Shown one piece after another: positions 20,835 to 32,846 of a stretch of DNA of 64,000 nt; positions within the stretch are counted from its first letter, which is position 1, and every line of letters begins with the position of its first letter. A program made the position numbers and the translations under genes. Location: the NCBI RefSeq assembly GCF_000687475.1, contig NC_057316.1, positions 3,596,001 through 3,660,000 of the forward strand, in the 5' to 3' direction. The notes under the pieces are model-generated. The model was not told where the DNA came from, ran no database searches, and was given only the letters and a program-made list of their open reading frames with translations. Origin of the DNA: Ustilaginoidea virens. Its lineage: Eukaryota > Ascomycota > Sordariomycetes > Hypocreales > Clavicipitaceae.

Positions 20835-22083
20835 ATGGCCGAAGCCAACGGAAGAGGATCTTCCAGCAAGGCCCCGGCCCCGGCCCCGGCCTACGAAAAC
20901 CAGGCCAAGATGGACGTTCAACCCCCCAAACAGGAGGATCTTCAGCAGAGCTACGCTACTCTTATCGGCAATGATCCCAATCCCAAGGGTTGGTATGGCA
21001 GCATGAGTATGTCACCACCGCTTTCGCACCCATCACGGCCAGTTTTTTTCTTCCCTTGGAGTCTTCAAGACTAACAAAGCCGCCAGTCAATGCCCTCGGT
21101 GCCTGCATCGGAACCCTGGGCGCTGTTCCATTCTGCTTCTGCTTCCCCAACCCTTACAAGAATGTCCACCAGGGCAACGTTGGTCTCGTCACCAAGTTTG
21201 GTCGGTTCTACAAGGCCGTAGACCCGGGACTGGTCAAGGTCAACCCCCTCAGCGAAAGGCTGATTCAGATCGATGTCAAGATCCAGACCTCGGAGGTGCC
21301 CGAGCAGATATGCATGACCAAGGACAACGTCACCTTGCGCCTCACCTCGGTTATATACTACCATATCGTGGCCCCCCACAAGGCAGCCTTTGGCATTTCC
21401 AACGTTCGTCAGGCCTTGCTGGAGCGTACTCAGACGACGCTTCGGCACGTTATCGGAGCTCGTATCCTCCAGGACGTCATTGAGCGTCGTGAGGAGATTG
21501 CCGCATCCATCCGGGAGATTATTGAAGACGTCGCTGCTGGCTGGGGTGTCCAGGTCGAGAGCATGCTCATCAAGGACATAATATTCAGCCAAGAACTCCA
21601 AGAATCCCTCTCCATGGCTGCACAGAGCAAGCGCATTGGTGAAAGCAAGATCATTGCCGCCAAGGCCGAGGTAAGCCGAGCATTCACTACTGTATATCCC
21701 GGTGGATAGAAAAAACCCAAGAGGGAAGGAAAAAAAGAAAAAGAAAAAAGGTCAAGTGTTTGCCTCTGTTCTGACAATGCAAAACGTAGGTCGAATCCGC
21801 CAAGCTGATGCGGCAAGCCGCTGATATCCTGAGCTCCGCACCAGCCATGCAGATTCGATATCTTGAAGCCATGCAAGCCATGGCCAAATCGGCCAACAGC
21901 AAGGTCATCTTCCTGCCCGGTGCCCATCAGAATCTGCAAGCCACATTAAATGCTCTCGGTCCCATGGACAATGCCGAGGGAAGCGGATTCAACAGAAACG
22001 ACGCCAGCTACCAACAAGACTTTGGAGGTCAGGACTCCGGTTTGAACACCGCAATCAATGCTCGCGTCATAGAGAATATCTAA
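20835..22083 (+). CDS. Stomatin-family (SPFH/Band 7) membrane protein
   Basis: Three exons: 20835-21006, 21087-21670 and 21790-22083, giving 349 residues. The introns (GTATGT to CAG, 80 bp; GTAAGC to TAG, 119 bp) keep the frame. After a disordered head there is a hydrophobic hairpin (about residues 58-80, INALGACIGTLGAVPFCFCF), then the SPFH domain with GLVTKFGRFYKAVDPGLVKV, TKDNVTLRLTSVIYYHI and RHVIGARILQDVIERREEIA, and a helical C-terminal part. Stomatins are monotopic proteins on the cytosolic face of membranes. They oligomerise in sterol-rich domains and tune channels and transporters; the target of this one is unknown. The Tyr-rich C-terminal segment is disordered. The ATG at 20835 is the first in frame. 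Confidence 0.93.
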
Positions 22084-23184
22084 TGATGCACGGCGTCACC
22101 GAACGTGAGAATCTGCTAACTCGGAGTGATTCGATCGATTAGCGTGGTCTACTTGATTTCGAGCATTGCCTTTGAACTGGGCAGCTCTTCGTCTTTGACG
22201 ATGCTGCGCCCTATCGTTTCCACTCGAACCACTCCGAGTCAAGCTATTCTCACCCTTGTTTCCACTCCTCGGACGATTTGGTTGATTATGCTCGCTCCCT
22301 TTATATACCCTGCCGATACCAACAAACCCTACTTGCCACTGGACCTGTGCAATCCGCCGCCTTTTTTTCGTCGGACCTGAATGACAACTTCCCTCCTTCT
22401 GGCCTTGTCGCAACCGCGGTTTTGCAGACGTCGCCTCGGAACTCTACGAAAGATTCACGACATGCTTTGAGATACCCCTGACCCGCCCGGTTGCGGCGAG
22501 ATTTCCCGCTTTTGCTGCACATAATGCCACAAGTCGTTGTATGACTGGTGATTCTGAAAAGGAACCGGTGCCGTGCCCTTCCCCCCCCCCCCCCCCCACC
22601 CCCCAGCCGCTCACTTGTCAACATGTAGAATAAAATTATGACTTGCATCGATTCAACCAAACGTGCGTGGTGTGCGTCGCGGTGCCGCTGCTACTCAATC
22701 ATGCTGTTTTCATCCACCTCATCCACCGTGCAATGGTGATTTAAACAATGCCATTTTCTTTTCTCTTGCTATACAACCTCTCTCGTCTTGCTGCAACTCT
22801 TGTCCGGAGCAGCCCCCCCAGGCATCGACAGAATGGCGATGCGAGGAGATAAAAATGAAATTGTAAACGTCCAAAGTCTCTCTCTCTCTCTCTCACACAC
22901 ACAAAAGGAAAAGAAAAAAAGACCAAGGAAAAACAAAAGAAAGAGAAAAGAAAAGCCGTTCGCGCCAAAATGCCAAAATCATCCCACCCTTTAAACGCCG
23001 GCGGGAACGAGGCCAGAAGATTCAAACCCAAAGGGGGCCCTTCCGCGCTTTCCAGAATCTCAGGTATCAATCATATAATTACACATCGCAGACGGTCCGC
23101 AGGCCATGTCTGATTCCGTGAATTGTTTCCATCCTCCCTCGGCGATGCCAGCCGCAGCCCCGAGTCTCTCTCCCGATCCGATCT
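22084..23184. other. Gap between convergent genes
   Basis: It holds the 3' regions of the stomatin-like gene and NOP58, with a C-rich run at about 22578-22605 and a CT/CA microsatellite near 22880-22903. Short open frames here have no recognisable motif. Confidence 0.5.
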
Positions 23185-25195
23185 CTACTCGGCATCGGAG
23201 TGGCGCTTCTTCTTCTTCTGCTTCTTCTCCTTCTTGGACTCGGCCTCGTCGGCATCCTCCTCGTGCTTTCTCTTCTTCCTTTTCTCTGAGCTGGGCTCGG
23301 GTTTTGAGGGTGTAGACTGCACTTCAGCCTTGCGGAGCTTCTTCAACTCCTTTTTGCTAAAGACCTTGGGGGTGCCGTCGGCGTTGAGCTGCACGTCGCC
23401 GCGTTCGTACTTTCGCTTGAACTTCTTGACTGATAAGCCAGCGAGTTGGGCCAATCTTTCGTACTCGGCGCTTGACAGCTTAGTGACATTGTTGGCGGGG
23501 GTGGCGGCACCATCGTCGCTCTCGCCATCGTCGCCGTCCTCGCCGTCCTTCATCTCCTCGTCTGAGCCTTCCTCGACGACTTCGACCTTGGCCTTCTTCT
23601 TGTCCTTGAGTTTCTTTTCCTTCTTGTTGGGGGTGGCACTCCCGTTGACCTCTTCAGAGGCGATGCCATCGGCATCGGTGTTGTATCGTCGGGTTTCCTT
23701 GACGACGAACGCACCGGCACCGAGAATCTCACCAGACGGAGCAACATTGGCACCTTTGGGCAGTGGTGGCTTGCCTTCGATCTTCCGCAGGTAATTCTCC
23801 AGCTTGATGCGGGCGCTCAGTCCTAGAATGGCTCGTTGCTCCTCATCCTCCTCGTCGTCATTGCCCAACGCATCGACGCGCAGACCAAGTGCGGTCTTGG
23901 CAGACAACATACGAGCAATCTTTCCCTTGTTGCGGCCGGTGGCCTGACCGATCAACGAAGAGTGGTAGATCAAGCCATACTTGGGAGTGTCGTGCTTGGT
24001 CTTGAGAGCACGGAAGAGGGCCTTCTCGGCACCTAGAATCTGGATGGTGGAGCCAGGCGACTTGGCAAGGTTGATGAGGGATCCAGCATGAGCAATGAGT
24101 CTCGCACCAACCAGATATCCAACCAGAGCAGACAAGTTGGGGGCGATGGCTCGCATACGGGTCTCTAGGTAGGAGGAAAGATTCGCGCGGTACTCGGAGT
24201 ACTTGATGACCTGCTCAGCCAAGAGCTTAATGTTGTCCAAATCCTCGTCCATGATCTCGGTACCCATGCTGATTTCTGCCGCGGCTTTGATGGCGACCTC
24301 GACTTCTTCTGGCAGAATCTCCGAGAGGTCGGTGTCGGCCATGTTGGTTCGCATACCGACTGCCAATATGACTCGAGCATAGGCAAGATTATCATTGAGA
24401 ATCTTGGCCATCTCGGGGAAGTGCCAGCCGTACCATTCCTTGGTTCGCATAGCGTAAACGTTTAACTCCTTGTCCATATCGTCGAGCAGCTTGACAGCCT
24501 GGATGATCATGGAGTCGACCTTGTCGGCAGAAAACTTGAGCTTGTGACGGGACATCGAGTGGGAGAGGCCGAGGGACATGCGATCGACGATTTCCTGCTC
24601 CAGGCCAGGAATGAGTGATGAGAGGTGTTCACGAATACCTCGGAAGACATCCATCGTGTTGGAGCCGGATACGGGGGAGATGTTGAATTGCGGCAGGTTT
24701 GAGATCGCCGTTCCCAGTTTCATGTCAGCGACGGCGATGGAAGCCTTCTTCTCCGTCTTGAGATCCTCAAGCAATGTAGCCAAAAGAGCAGGCACTTTGC
24801 CTTCCTTGAGAGTGGCGGCTTCCTCGAGAGCCATGGCAGCACTGTCAAACTTGACAAATTTCTTCAACTTGAGCCTGTGAAAAAAAAAAAAAAAAGAAAA
24901 AAAAAAAGAAGAGATTTTTTGTCAGTCAACCACGGGCCAGAGGAATAAAACGATGCGCGAAGTAGACAGTTCATCCTTACATTTCGACCAATTTCTCGGG
25001 CCGACCCAGCTCTGCAGCGAGGTCATCGTGTTTGAACAGTTTCTTGTCTGCGGCCTTGAACAGGCCATAGCTGCAATGCGTTAGCAAGGGGAATCTTAGT
25101 TCAGAACGAGGGCTGCTCCTTCCGTGCAAACCAAGAGAAGCGAAGCCGGAAAAGTCTCACCCTGCAGGCGTTTCGGCAAGAACGAAGAGAGACAT
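23185..25195 (-). CDS. NOP58: Box C/D snoRNP core protein Nop58
   Basis: Three exons on the minus strand: 25195-25161, 25070-24981 and 24874-23185, giving 604 residues. The first two exons are only 35 and 90 bases and encode [12 protein letters not shown] and [20 protein letters not shown], the conserved start of Nop58. The main exon carries the coiled-coil NOSIC segment and the Nop domain with [40 protein letters not shown] and [20 protein letters not shown]. It ends in a long Lys/Glu/Asp tail with [16 protein letters not shown]. Nop58 pairs with Nop56 to build box C/D particles that guide 2'-O-methylation and cleavage of pre-rRNA in the nucleolus. It shares a 597-bp head-to-head promoter region with VMA6. 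Confidence 0.97.
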
Positions 25196-25792
25196 TTGGA
25201 AGGAGTGAGGCTCTCTCCGGGGGTCTTGCTCGGGTTGATGGGGGTTCAGCTTTCTTGCGAAGCGCAATTGCGTTGGTTGTGCGCACCCAAGATGTTAAAA
25301 ATGTGGTGGAAATTTTTCAGCGAGGACGGCTCGAGTCTCCACTCGAAATTTTTGGCTTTTGCTTCGCACACAAGTGGGCGGCTTAACTTTCAGAGAGGCT
25401 TGGCCGGATGCCGGTTCTTCTATATTCCGGCCCGCGTGTCGAATCGCCGCTTTGCGTGTGGAAATGTCACTTCCACTATCAATCAAATGATGCTTATAAA
25501 TGCCGAGCGGACTGGTACGAACCTAGCACCTATACTCCGTAGTCAGTCAGTCTACAAGTGTGAGTTCTTTGCTTTGAGCTCAACTTGGGACTAGGCGACG
25601 ACGACTAGGCGACGACGACCCCAGGCGCAACGAACAAAAGCTGCCGTCTCCTCCACCATCAACTGCGCTGCTCTTCCGGTTCTTGATCTCCCAGACCCGC
25701 TGTCCACCCCAGTTCGTCGACCTTCCTCTTCTCCGTCCTTTTCAGCCTCCTCTTTCCAGCAATCGCCTGGCCGTGGAAGCCACTTAAACACA
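25196..25792. promoter_or_regulatory. Shared upstream region of NOP58 and VMA6 (divergent)
   Basis: The two start codons face away from each other across 597 bp, so both promoters lie here. The region holds one exact TACGGAGTA (as TACTCCGTA, 25533-25541) and a C/T-rich stretch before the VMA6 start. No specific factor site is claimed. Confidence 0.6.
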
Positions 25793-27078
25793 ATGGAGGG
25801 GCTCTTCTTCAATATCAACAATGGGTGAGTTCCATCCGTGGCTTGCAAGATCGGAAGAGCATCACTAATGCGCAGCCGCAGCTTTGTCGAGGGTATCGTC
25901 CGAGGTTATCGCAATGGCCTGCTCACTGGTCCCGCGTACAACAACTTGACCCAGTGTGAGACCATTGATGGTATGGCTTGGACCAAAGCCTAGCCTGGAA
26001 GCATGTTCCATTCTGCTAACAAAGGGTGCCAGATCTCAAGCTGCAACTTGGACCTGTCTATGGCGACTTTCTCGCTTCGCTCCCGCCCAATCCCTCGACG
26101 TCCAGCCTTGCAGCAAAGACGACTGACAAGCTTGTTTCCGAATTCCGCTATGTCCGAGCTAATGCTGTTGGCTCGCTGGCGACCTTCATGGACTACGTTA
26201 CGTACGGCTACATGATTGACAATGTTGCACTGCTCATCACTGGCACGCTCCACGAAAGAGACACCCGTGAACTGCTGGAAAGATGCCATCCGCTGGGGTG
26301 GTTTGAGACTATGCCTGTGCTCTGCGTCGCCACCAACATTGAAGAACTTTATAACAGCGTTCTTATTGAGACCCCACTCGCGCAGTACTTCAAGGGCAGT
26401 CTTAGCCACCAGGACCTCGACGAGCTCAACATTGAAATCGTGCGAAACACCTTGTTCAAGAACTACCTCGAGGATTTTTACAGCTTTGTCAACTCCCATC
26501 CCGACATGGCGGGAACGCCAACCGCCGAGGTCATGTCGGAAATTCTTGAGTTTGAGGCTGACCGTAGATCCATCAACATCACCCTCAACTCTTTCGGTAC
26601 CGAGCTGTCCAAGGCGGATCGTAAGAAGCTCTACCCCAGCTTTGGTAAACTATATCCCGAAGGCACACTGATGCTCTCGCGAGCGGATGATGTCGAAGGT
26701 GTTCGGTTGGCCGTCGACGGCGTGCACGATTACAAGACGTTCTTTGATGCCGCCTCCCTCGGCGGCTCTTCTGGTCCCGGCAATATGGGAGGCGGTGCCT
26801 CTGACGGCAAGACTTTGGAGGACATGTTTTACCAGAAGGAGATGGAAATTTCAAAGAGTGCCTTTACGAGACAATTCACTTACGCCATAGTTTATGCGTG
26901 GGTGAAACTGCGCGAACAGGTAAGCTTGCCTGAAAAGGGAGAGAGTTTGCTGGTTAAGCTGCAGACATTACTTGCTAACAAACAGGCTTGTCAGGAAATC
27001 CGAAACATTACATGGATAGCCGAATGCATAGCCCAGAACCAGAAGGATCGCATTGGTAACTTTATTAGCGTATTTTGA
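25793..27078 (+). CDS. VMA6: V-type proton ATPase subunit d (Vma6)
   Basis: Four exons: 25793-25824, 25882-25970, 26033-26919 and 26995-27078, giving 363 residues, close to the 345 of yeast. The start MEGLFFNINNGFVEGIVRGY is assembled over the first intron. Introns carry CTAAC branch sites. The last intron (75 bp) has no stop and keeps phase, so it could be missed by a naive reading. I place it because the family reads LREQ-EIRN at that point and branch plus acceptor signals are present. Family landmarks include NLTQCETIDDLKLQLGPVYG, TYGYMIDNVALLITGTLHER, HPLGWF and the C-terminal ITWIAECIAQNQKDRI. Subunit d links the membrane c-ring to the central stalk of the vacuolar proton pump. Confidence 0.96.
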
Positions 27079-27429
27079 TGAGGCCAGCATACCTTTTTCC
27101 TTTTTTTTTTTTTCTCTCTTCTCTTTTTTGTCACCAACTATCCCTTCTCTTTTCATGTCTTCTTCACCAGCCTGGGCTTGTAGTAGTAGTAGTATATGGG
27201 CTTGGACCTCTCTGTTCTCTCTGAGCCTGTGCACCAACTAGGCGTGGCCTGATCAGGCGCCACGGTTGCTTTTGTCTCCGGGGTCAATTAGTCGTTTCAT
27301 GATAGAATGGTTTCCAAATGTCGGCATTATGGGCAGAGGCCAAGGGTTTATTCTTGTGGACACAGGCAGCATTGTTGGCCCACCGAACGGCTTTGATATT
27401 GTACATGAGAGTAATAATCTACAAAATTC
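27079..27429. other. Gap between convergent genes
   Basis: It contains the 3' regions of VMA6 and the uS15m gene. A T-rich patch at 27089-27130 follows the VMA6 stop. Nothing else is seen. Confidence 0.5.
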
Positions 27430-28462
27430 CTACAAGTCAATCTGTCCCTTCCAAGTGGCGGGCGTGAGGCCTAGCTTTGCAATCATGCGCGTCCATCGCT
27501 CGCTCCCTCTCTCCTTTCTCTCCATGTATTTCAAAAGCTTTTGTCTGCGGTGAAGAAGCAGTGCCAGGTTCCTCTTATTGTGCTTATCCTTGTATCCGCG
27601 GTTGATCTCCAAGGCTTTGGACAGGTTCCGAATTTTTGCCGTCAGAATAGCAATCTGCACTTCGGAGCTGCCAGTATCGGGACCAGCACGACCGGGCATA
27701 GGCGTGGTGTTGGGATGGATGGACTGCGGCTTGGGCGCCAGGAACTTGTCCGTCTTGTGCCGTCCAAACTCGTCGATGATGCGGCGAACATTGGCGTGGA
27801 ACCGGTCCTTGGCGCTACCGTTCCTCAAAGACGTTATCCGTTTCAATGCCTCGACAGCTTTGGCATGGTTCCGATCGTGTACGGCTTGAGCATCCGTTTC
27901 TAGAGGGGAGCCCAGCTGCGCCGATACGACGCCAACCATGGGCTTCCCAAGAGCGTAGGCGAGCTTCGTGGCCTCGTCGAGCTCCGAGTCGGTGAGAAAG
28001 TGATTTCGCAGTCCCGGGGTCGTGGGCAGCTCGCAAGTGGTTTCCAGGGCGTTCCCGCTCGCATCCCGCGGAACCTGGCTGTGGGAGTCTTGGCCGGCAT
28101 TGTCGAGCGACTCGAGAAACGGCGTGGGCTTGCCGGAGACGGGGTCTCCCCACGCTTCGTCCCGCTGCTTCTGCAGCTCCTCGCGGCGCTTGAGATTGGC
28201 GTTCTTTCGCTGCTGCGCCTGCGCCCACTTGTACGGGTCTTGCTTGGCCTTTCTCTTCTTCTCCCTCTGCGACAGGCTGGCCGTCTGCACGGCCGGGAGG
28301 AAGCTGGGAGTTGCAGGACGAAGGGCGGGCCGCAGACACACTGCTCCTCGCAAGGTTAGCAAGTTCCATCCATTGTTGCTGTCGAGGGGAGCGCACGGGA
28401 ATCCAACGCTGCTTACAGCCGACGGTGCCTAGGCGATGAAGGACCTCTATTCTGGGCGGCAT
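27430..28462 (-). CDS. MRPS28: Mitochondrial small-subunit ribosomal protein uS15m
   Basis: Two exons on the minus strand: 28462-28417 and 28340-27430, giving 318 residues. The 76-bp intron has a GTAAGC donor, a TGCTAAC branch site and a CAG acceptor, and joins MPPRIEVLHRLGTVG to LCLRPALRPATPS. The result is a basic, Arg-rich, acid-free start typical of a mitochondrial targeting sequence. The C-terminal S15 domain (about residues 235-310) shows GPDTGSSEVQIAILTAKIRN and HNKRNLALLLHRRQKLLKYM. The protein binds the central domain of the mitochondrial small-subunit rRNA. The long N-terminal extension before the S15 domain is usual in fungal mitoribosomal homologues. It is divergent from RPS0. Confidence 0.93.
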
Positions 28463-28910
28463 GGTTGCTGGGGATCCGCGTGGATTGGATGCAGAGGCCC
28501 TCCACCCGTTCATCCAGGTGTTTATTTTCCCTTTCCTTCCCCAGGCCTTCTCTCTTTTTCGGCTTTCCAAGGCGAAGAAATGTACAAGAAATGTACGTAC
28601 CTTCCCGCGGTCGTCCCTTGGTTGAACCCCAAAAGGAGACAAGCGCCTTCGCACGTGACGTGACTGGCCCGTTTGCCCTCGGGGACAAAGCATCAGACCC
28701 ACGCTATTCCAATTTCGCACTAGCGTCTTCAGGGCTCTCCCAGCCCGCACACAAACTTTTGCAATTTCATCGAGGATTTCTCGCGAACTTTTTTGGCTCT
28801 TTTTTTTTTTTTTCCCCGGAGCCTTGCACCGATCAGCCAAAACCATCCTTCTCTCACCCTTCCTACCATCCTCCAAGTCCACCAATCCCAAGGGAGACTT
28901 TCAGACAAAG
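28463..28910. promoter_or_regulatory. Shared upstream region of uS15m and RPS0 (divergent)
   Basis: This 448-bp segment separates a mitochondrial and a cytosolic ribosomal protein gene transcribed away from each other. A T tract at about 28799-28814 followed by CCCC lies about 95 bases before the RPS0 start. Pyrimidine tracts of this kind are common in ribosomal protein promoters and leaders. Confidence 0.6.
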
Positions 28911-30045
28911 ATGGCTCCCAGCAACCTGCCGTCGGTCCTCAACGCGACCACCCAGGACATTGAGATGCTCCTGGCCGCTCAAACCCACGTCGGAAGCAAG
29001 AACCTCCAGGTGCACATGGAGCCTTACCTGTGGAAGACGCGCGCCGACGGCGTCAACATCATCAACATTGGCAAGACCTGGTATGTGCGAGTCGCTTCGA
29101 GAGCGGTGGCAGCGGGGTGAAGAGTTCAACTGCCTGGCTGGATGTGAGATTTGGTGGTGGTGGTGGTGGTGGTGGTGCAAGTTTCCAGCAGTTTTGCGCT
29201 CGCAACAACAGACACAGCGGGATTTGGCTTTTGACGTCTGGGAGGATACCGCAAGGCTGACAAGCTCCCCCCTTCCTTGCTTCGCGTCTCTAGGGAGAAG
29301 ATTGTCCTCGCGGCCCGCATCATTGTCGCCATCGACAACCCCGCCGACATTTGCGTCATCTCCGCCCGTCCGTACGGCCAGCGTGCGGTCCTCAAGTTCG
29401 CCGCCCACACCGGCGCCTCCTCCATCGCCGGCCGCTTCACCCCCGGCTCCTTCACCAACTACATCACGCGGTCTTTCAAGGAGCCCCGCCTGATCATTGT
29501 CACCGATCCCCGCACCGACGCCCAGGCCATCAAGGAGGCTTCCTACGTCAACATCCCCGTCATTGCTCTCTGCGACACCGACTCCGCCACCGAGTACGTC
29601 GACGTGGCCATCCCCACCAACAACAAGGGTCGCCACGCCATCGGCACCATCTGGTGGTTGCTGGCCCGCGAGGTCCTGCGTCTCCGCGGCACCATCTACA
29701 ACCGCGAGACGCCTTGGGAAGTCATGCCCGATTTGTACTTTTGTACGTTTTGACAAGCCCCTCCCCGCCCCGCCACAAGCTATGTATATGCGCGTCACGA
29801 AACTAACCCGCTTTCCCTTGCCAGACCGCGACCCTGATACCGAGGCCGAGGAGAAGGTCGAGGAGGACAAGGCCGCCGAGGAGGACGCCGCTCCTGTTGC
29901 CATCGAGACCGCTGCCCCCGCCGCCGGTGGCGAATGGGAGGCTGGCGTCCCGGGCGGTAACTGGGACGGCGCCGAGGCTGGCGACTGGGCTGCCTCTGGC
30001 ACCGGCGAGTGGGCCGAGCCTCCCAAGGACCAGTCTCAGTGGTAG
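28911..30045 (+). CDS. RPS0: 40S ribosomal protein S0 (uS2)
   Basis: Three exons: 28911-29080, 29294-29742 and 29825-30045, giving 279 residues. Splicing joins NIGKTW to [13 protein letters not shown] and MPDLYF to [10 protein letters not shown]. The uS2 core includes [61 protein letters not shown] and [20 protein letters not shown]. The C-terminal tail is acidic with repeated Trp-containing GEWE/GNWDG/GDWA/GEWAEP motifs, as in the laminin-receptor/RPSA family. uS2 sits at the head-platform junction of the small subunit and is needed for late pre-40S maturation. Exon 2 is strongly biased to C-ending codons, as expected for a highly expressed fungal gene. Confidence 0.97.
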
Positions 30046-31690
30046 AACCCCGAGACGGGCGCCCAGGCCGCATCGGCCGCATCAAACTGGTAATAACAAC
30101 CCCACCGGTTTGACCGGGGAAAAAAATAAGAAAAGGGAAACACGCAATACGCAAAGTCATTTCGAGGCGTTTCCCAGACTTGGCAAATCAAAAACACAAA
30201 AAAAAAAAAATACAAATACCACCGGAACCCACTGCTCGATTTGGAGACAACGGTTCCATCATGGTTGGCACTGATGAGGGAAAGATACTCGCTCTTACAT
30301 CCGCGACACTTGTTTGTTTTTCCTTTCATCCCGTCTTTATTTTTTTTCCGCATCGTCATTCTCTTGTCTTCTTAATGTTTCCCCCCCTCCCCGACGAGAT
30401 CGAGCCCCTCTGCTCGCAGGAGGAGGCAGGGAACTTGGCTTGGGGGAGAGAGAGAGAGAGACAGAGCGTTGAGAAGAGCGGGTCTGATGGAACGGTGGCA
30501 GATGTGTGTGTGCTGTGAGTAGGAGAGAGGGAAAGCCCTGTGCAGAACCATAGGGATGGACTTGACCGTTATCCCGCCTTTGTTTCCGATAATCTTGCCC
30601 ATCTCGCGTGAGGCTTTGGTGATGATTGATTGCCAAGGGGAATCCGTGACGTGGGCTGCCGTAGTCATGATCTGCTCTCGTGCACATGTGGGCGTGTTGG
30701 ACGCGCGGGATTCAGGGCCCGCAGGGGTGATGCTGTTGCTTTGTTTCGCACCGTCCAAGGGTCAATTCAGTTTGGACTCGGGAGTCTGTCTCGCAGCCGG
30801 GCGCCTCAGCCATCACCGGTTTAGTTCAGTGACATGGAGCAGCCGCGACGGGGGTTGGACCTTGACCTCAAGTTTTCACGACTAGCAGACGAGGAACGGC
30901 AGGCGGCTCGGCTCAGTCACGGCAAGCTGTGGAGCTGCGCATCGCAGGTACATCTTATCCTGTACATTCGTCTGCGGCGTCGACATCTATAAGCTACTGG
31001 GTATATACCGCCCTTTTCAACTCCGGACCCCAGTCGAATCTTCTCTCCATCTGCTACCCACCTTTTTACTGTTGGCCCCGTCCGCCAGCGAAAACGGGAG
31101 AAATCACGCTTCTGAAGGGAGTGGTATATCGCGGGGGGGGGGGGGGGGGGGGGGGGGAAGAGAAAGAAAGAGGGAGGGAAGAAAACAAAGAAGGAGAAAG
31201 AGAGACGGCGACAAGGCAGAATCAGTCAGACAGAAACGCCGTGGTTCTATTTCCCGTCGAGTCAACGCGGCAACTGAAATTGACGTGACCAGGAGGCTCA
31301 CGTCAAGGCCCATGAGTTACCTCGCAATGGACTCCTCTCCCGGAGGAAGTCGTCAAGTAGTAAGACTTGCCAGTGGTCTTGGCCTTGGTGCCTGACCGAA
31401 ACTCCAGTTGGCCCCATCCACAGCATTCAGGGAATATCAAATCTTGGCATTCCCAGTGGTGAATGAACAATCATCATCGGCCGTGTGCTAATGCGTACAT
31501 GATTCAAAAAAGGAAAGGGGGATGCAAACGACGCCATGCCGGTAGCGTGATATGTGGAAGCAATGCGTGAGTCATAAAAGAACCAAAAATAGCAGGTCAT
31601 AATGCCGAGTCGGATCCAAAGACAAGGGCCAAGTCAAGTCTTTGTTTTTGTTTTTATTTTTATTTTTTTTATGTTTTAGTTTTTTGCTCG
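30046..31690. other. Intergenic, no gene identified
   Basis: It contains the 3' regions of RPS0 and of the LTE1-like gene. There is a GA microsatellite near 30446-30462, a G25 run at 31133-31157 and T-rich DNA at 31639-31685. A minus-strand frame at about 30548-30670 with MGKIIGNKGGITVK has no start, splice or family support. Confidence 0.4.
31133..31157. repeat. G25 homopolymer
   Basis: An uninterrupted run of about 25 G, followed by a purine-rich (AGAAAG/GGGA) stretch. Confidence 0.95.
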
Positions 31691-32806
31691 TCAGTGTTTC
31701 TCGAGGTTTTGCGAGTGTTTTCGGATTTCAGCGTCGGTCAGCGCTCCGATCCAGAGGCATCGTTCTGTAACCCCCTCGCGAGGCTGAAACGCGTATCGTG
31801 TGCTGGCCTCGAGGAGACGAAGAAGGGTCTTGACCACAGCAGCCGCGCAGCGGCAGCGCTCGAAATTCACCAAGGGCTCAGTCGTGGACGAGTCGGCAAT
31901 CTCGGAAGGTCGTTGGGCGTTGTAGAGCAGGTCGTGTGTGTAAATGCCGACAAACGGTATGCAGCCATTGTCGGACCCCATCTCCATCTCCTGGCGGATG
32001 TTGTGGAAGTTTCTGCACGGCGTCACCAGCTTCTCCAGCTCATGAAGCGTCTTCAAGTCGCTTGCGGGTACCAAATCCCATGTGCTGGAGAGGCGAGACA
32101 CATCATTGCTGGTCAGTGCAATGGCGAGCTGCGCCAAGGTGGCGAAATTGCGGTATCGTCGGCAATGGGCCGCAATGTGGACGAGTTTGATTATACACCT
32201 GGCTCTCTCCTCCACGTTTTGCGTGAGCACGATTTCCGAGACGGCCCATTTCACCATGAGGTTGAACCGAGCAATGACAACGTCGACTCCGCGAGCCTCG
32301 ATATTCCGCAAGAAATCCACCCACGACCGGGAGTCGTTACTAGCGCAATTCTTCCACCTCATGTCAATCATTTCCTTCCAATCGATTTCCGCAAGCGCAT
32401 CCTTCTCAATCAAGGTGAACTGCTGCGCCAGCATGTCTGAATCGAAGGACAGGATGAACGGCAGATGCACGGAATATTTCGGGCTCACGACCGGGACTGA
32501 CCTTGGCGCGCCGTCGCCGAGCTTATTGCAGCGAGACGTCTCCCCTGTAGGGCCAGAACGTTCCATGCAGCAGCCAACAACCGGGGTCGAGTCCGGAGTG
32601 GGAGGCAGTGGCTTCTTGTGCCAGCAAGCAGCTTCATCGGGTGAAGCAACATCTCCTCCTTCAGGGGGCATCGCCAGAGCCTGAGCCAACGTCATCTGAT
32701 GTGATGGAGGACGCGAGCTACTGGCAGCCAGTTTGGCTCCGCCAGAATCCGTCGCCAACACACGAGCAGACAACTGTTCGTTGCGGTTCCCGACTCGGGC
32801 ATGGGT

Positions 32807-32846
<40 letters not shown>

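Noticed and set aside
30372..30758. Minus-strand frame with MGKIIGNKGGITVK
   Set aside because: A short conserved-looking phrase only. The remainder is low complexity and no splice partners or family could be found.
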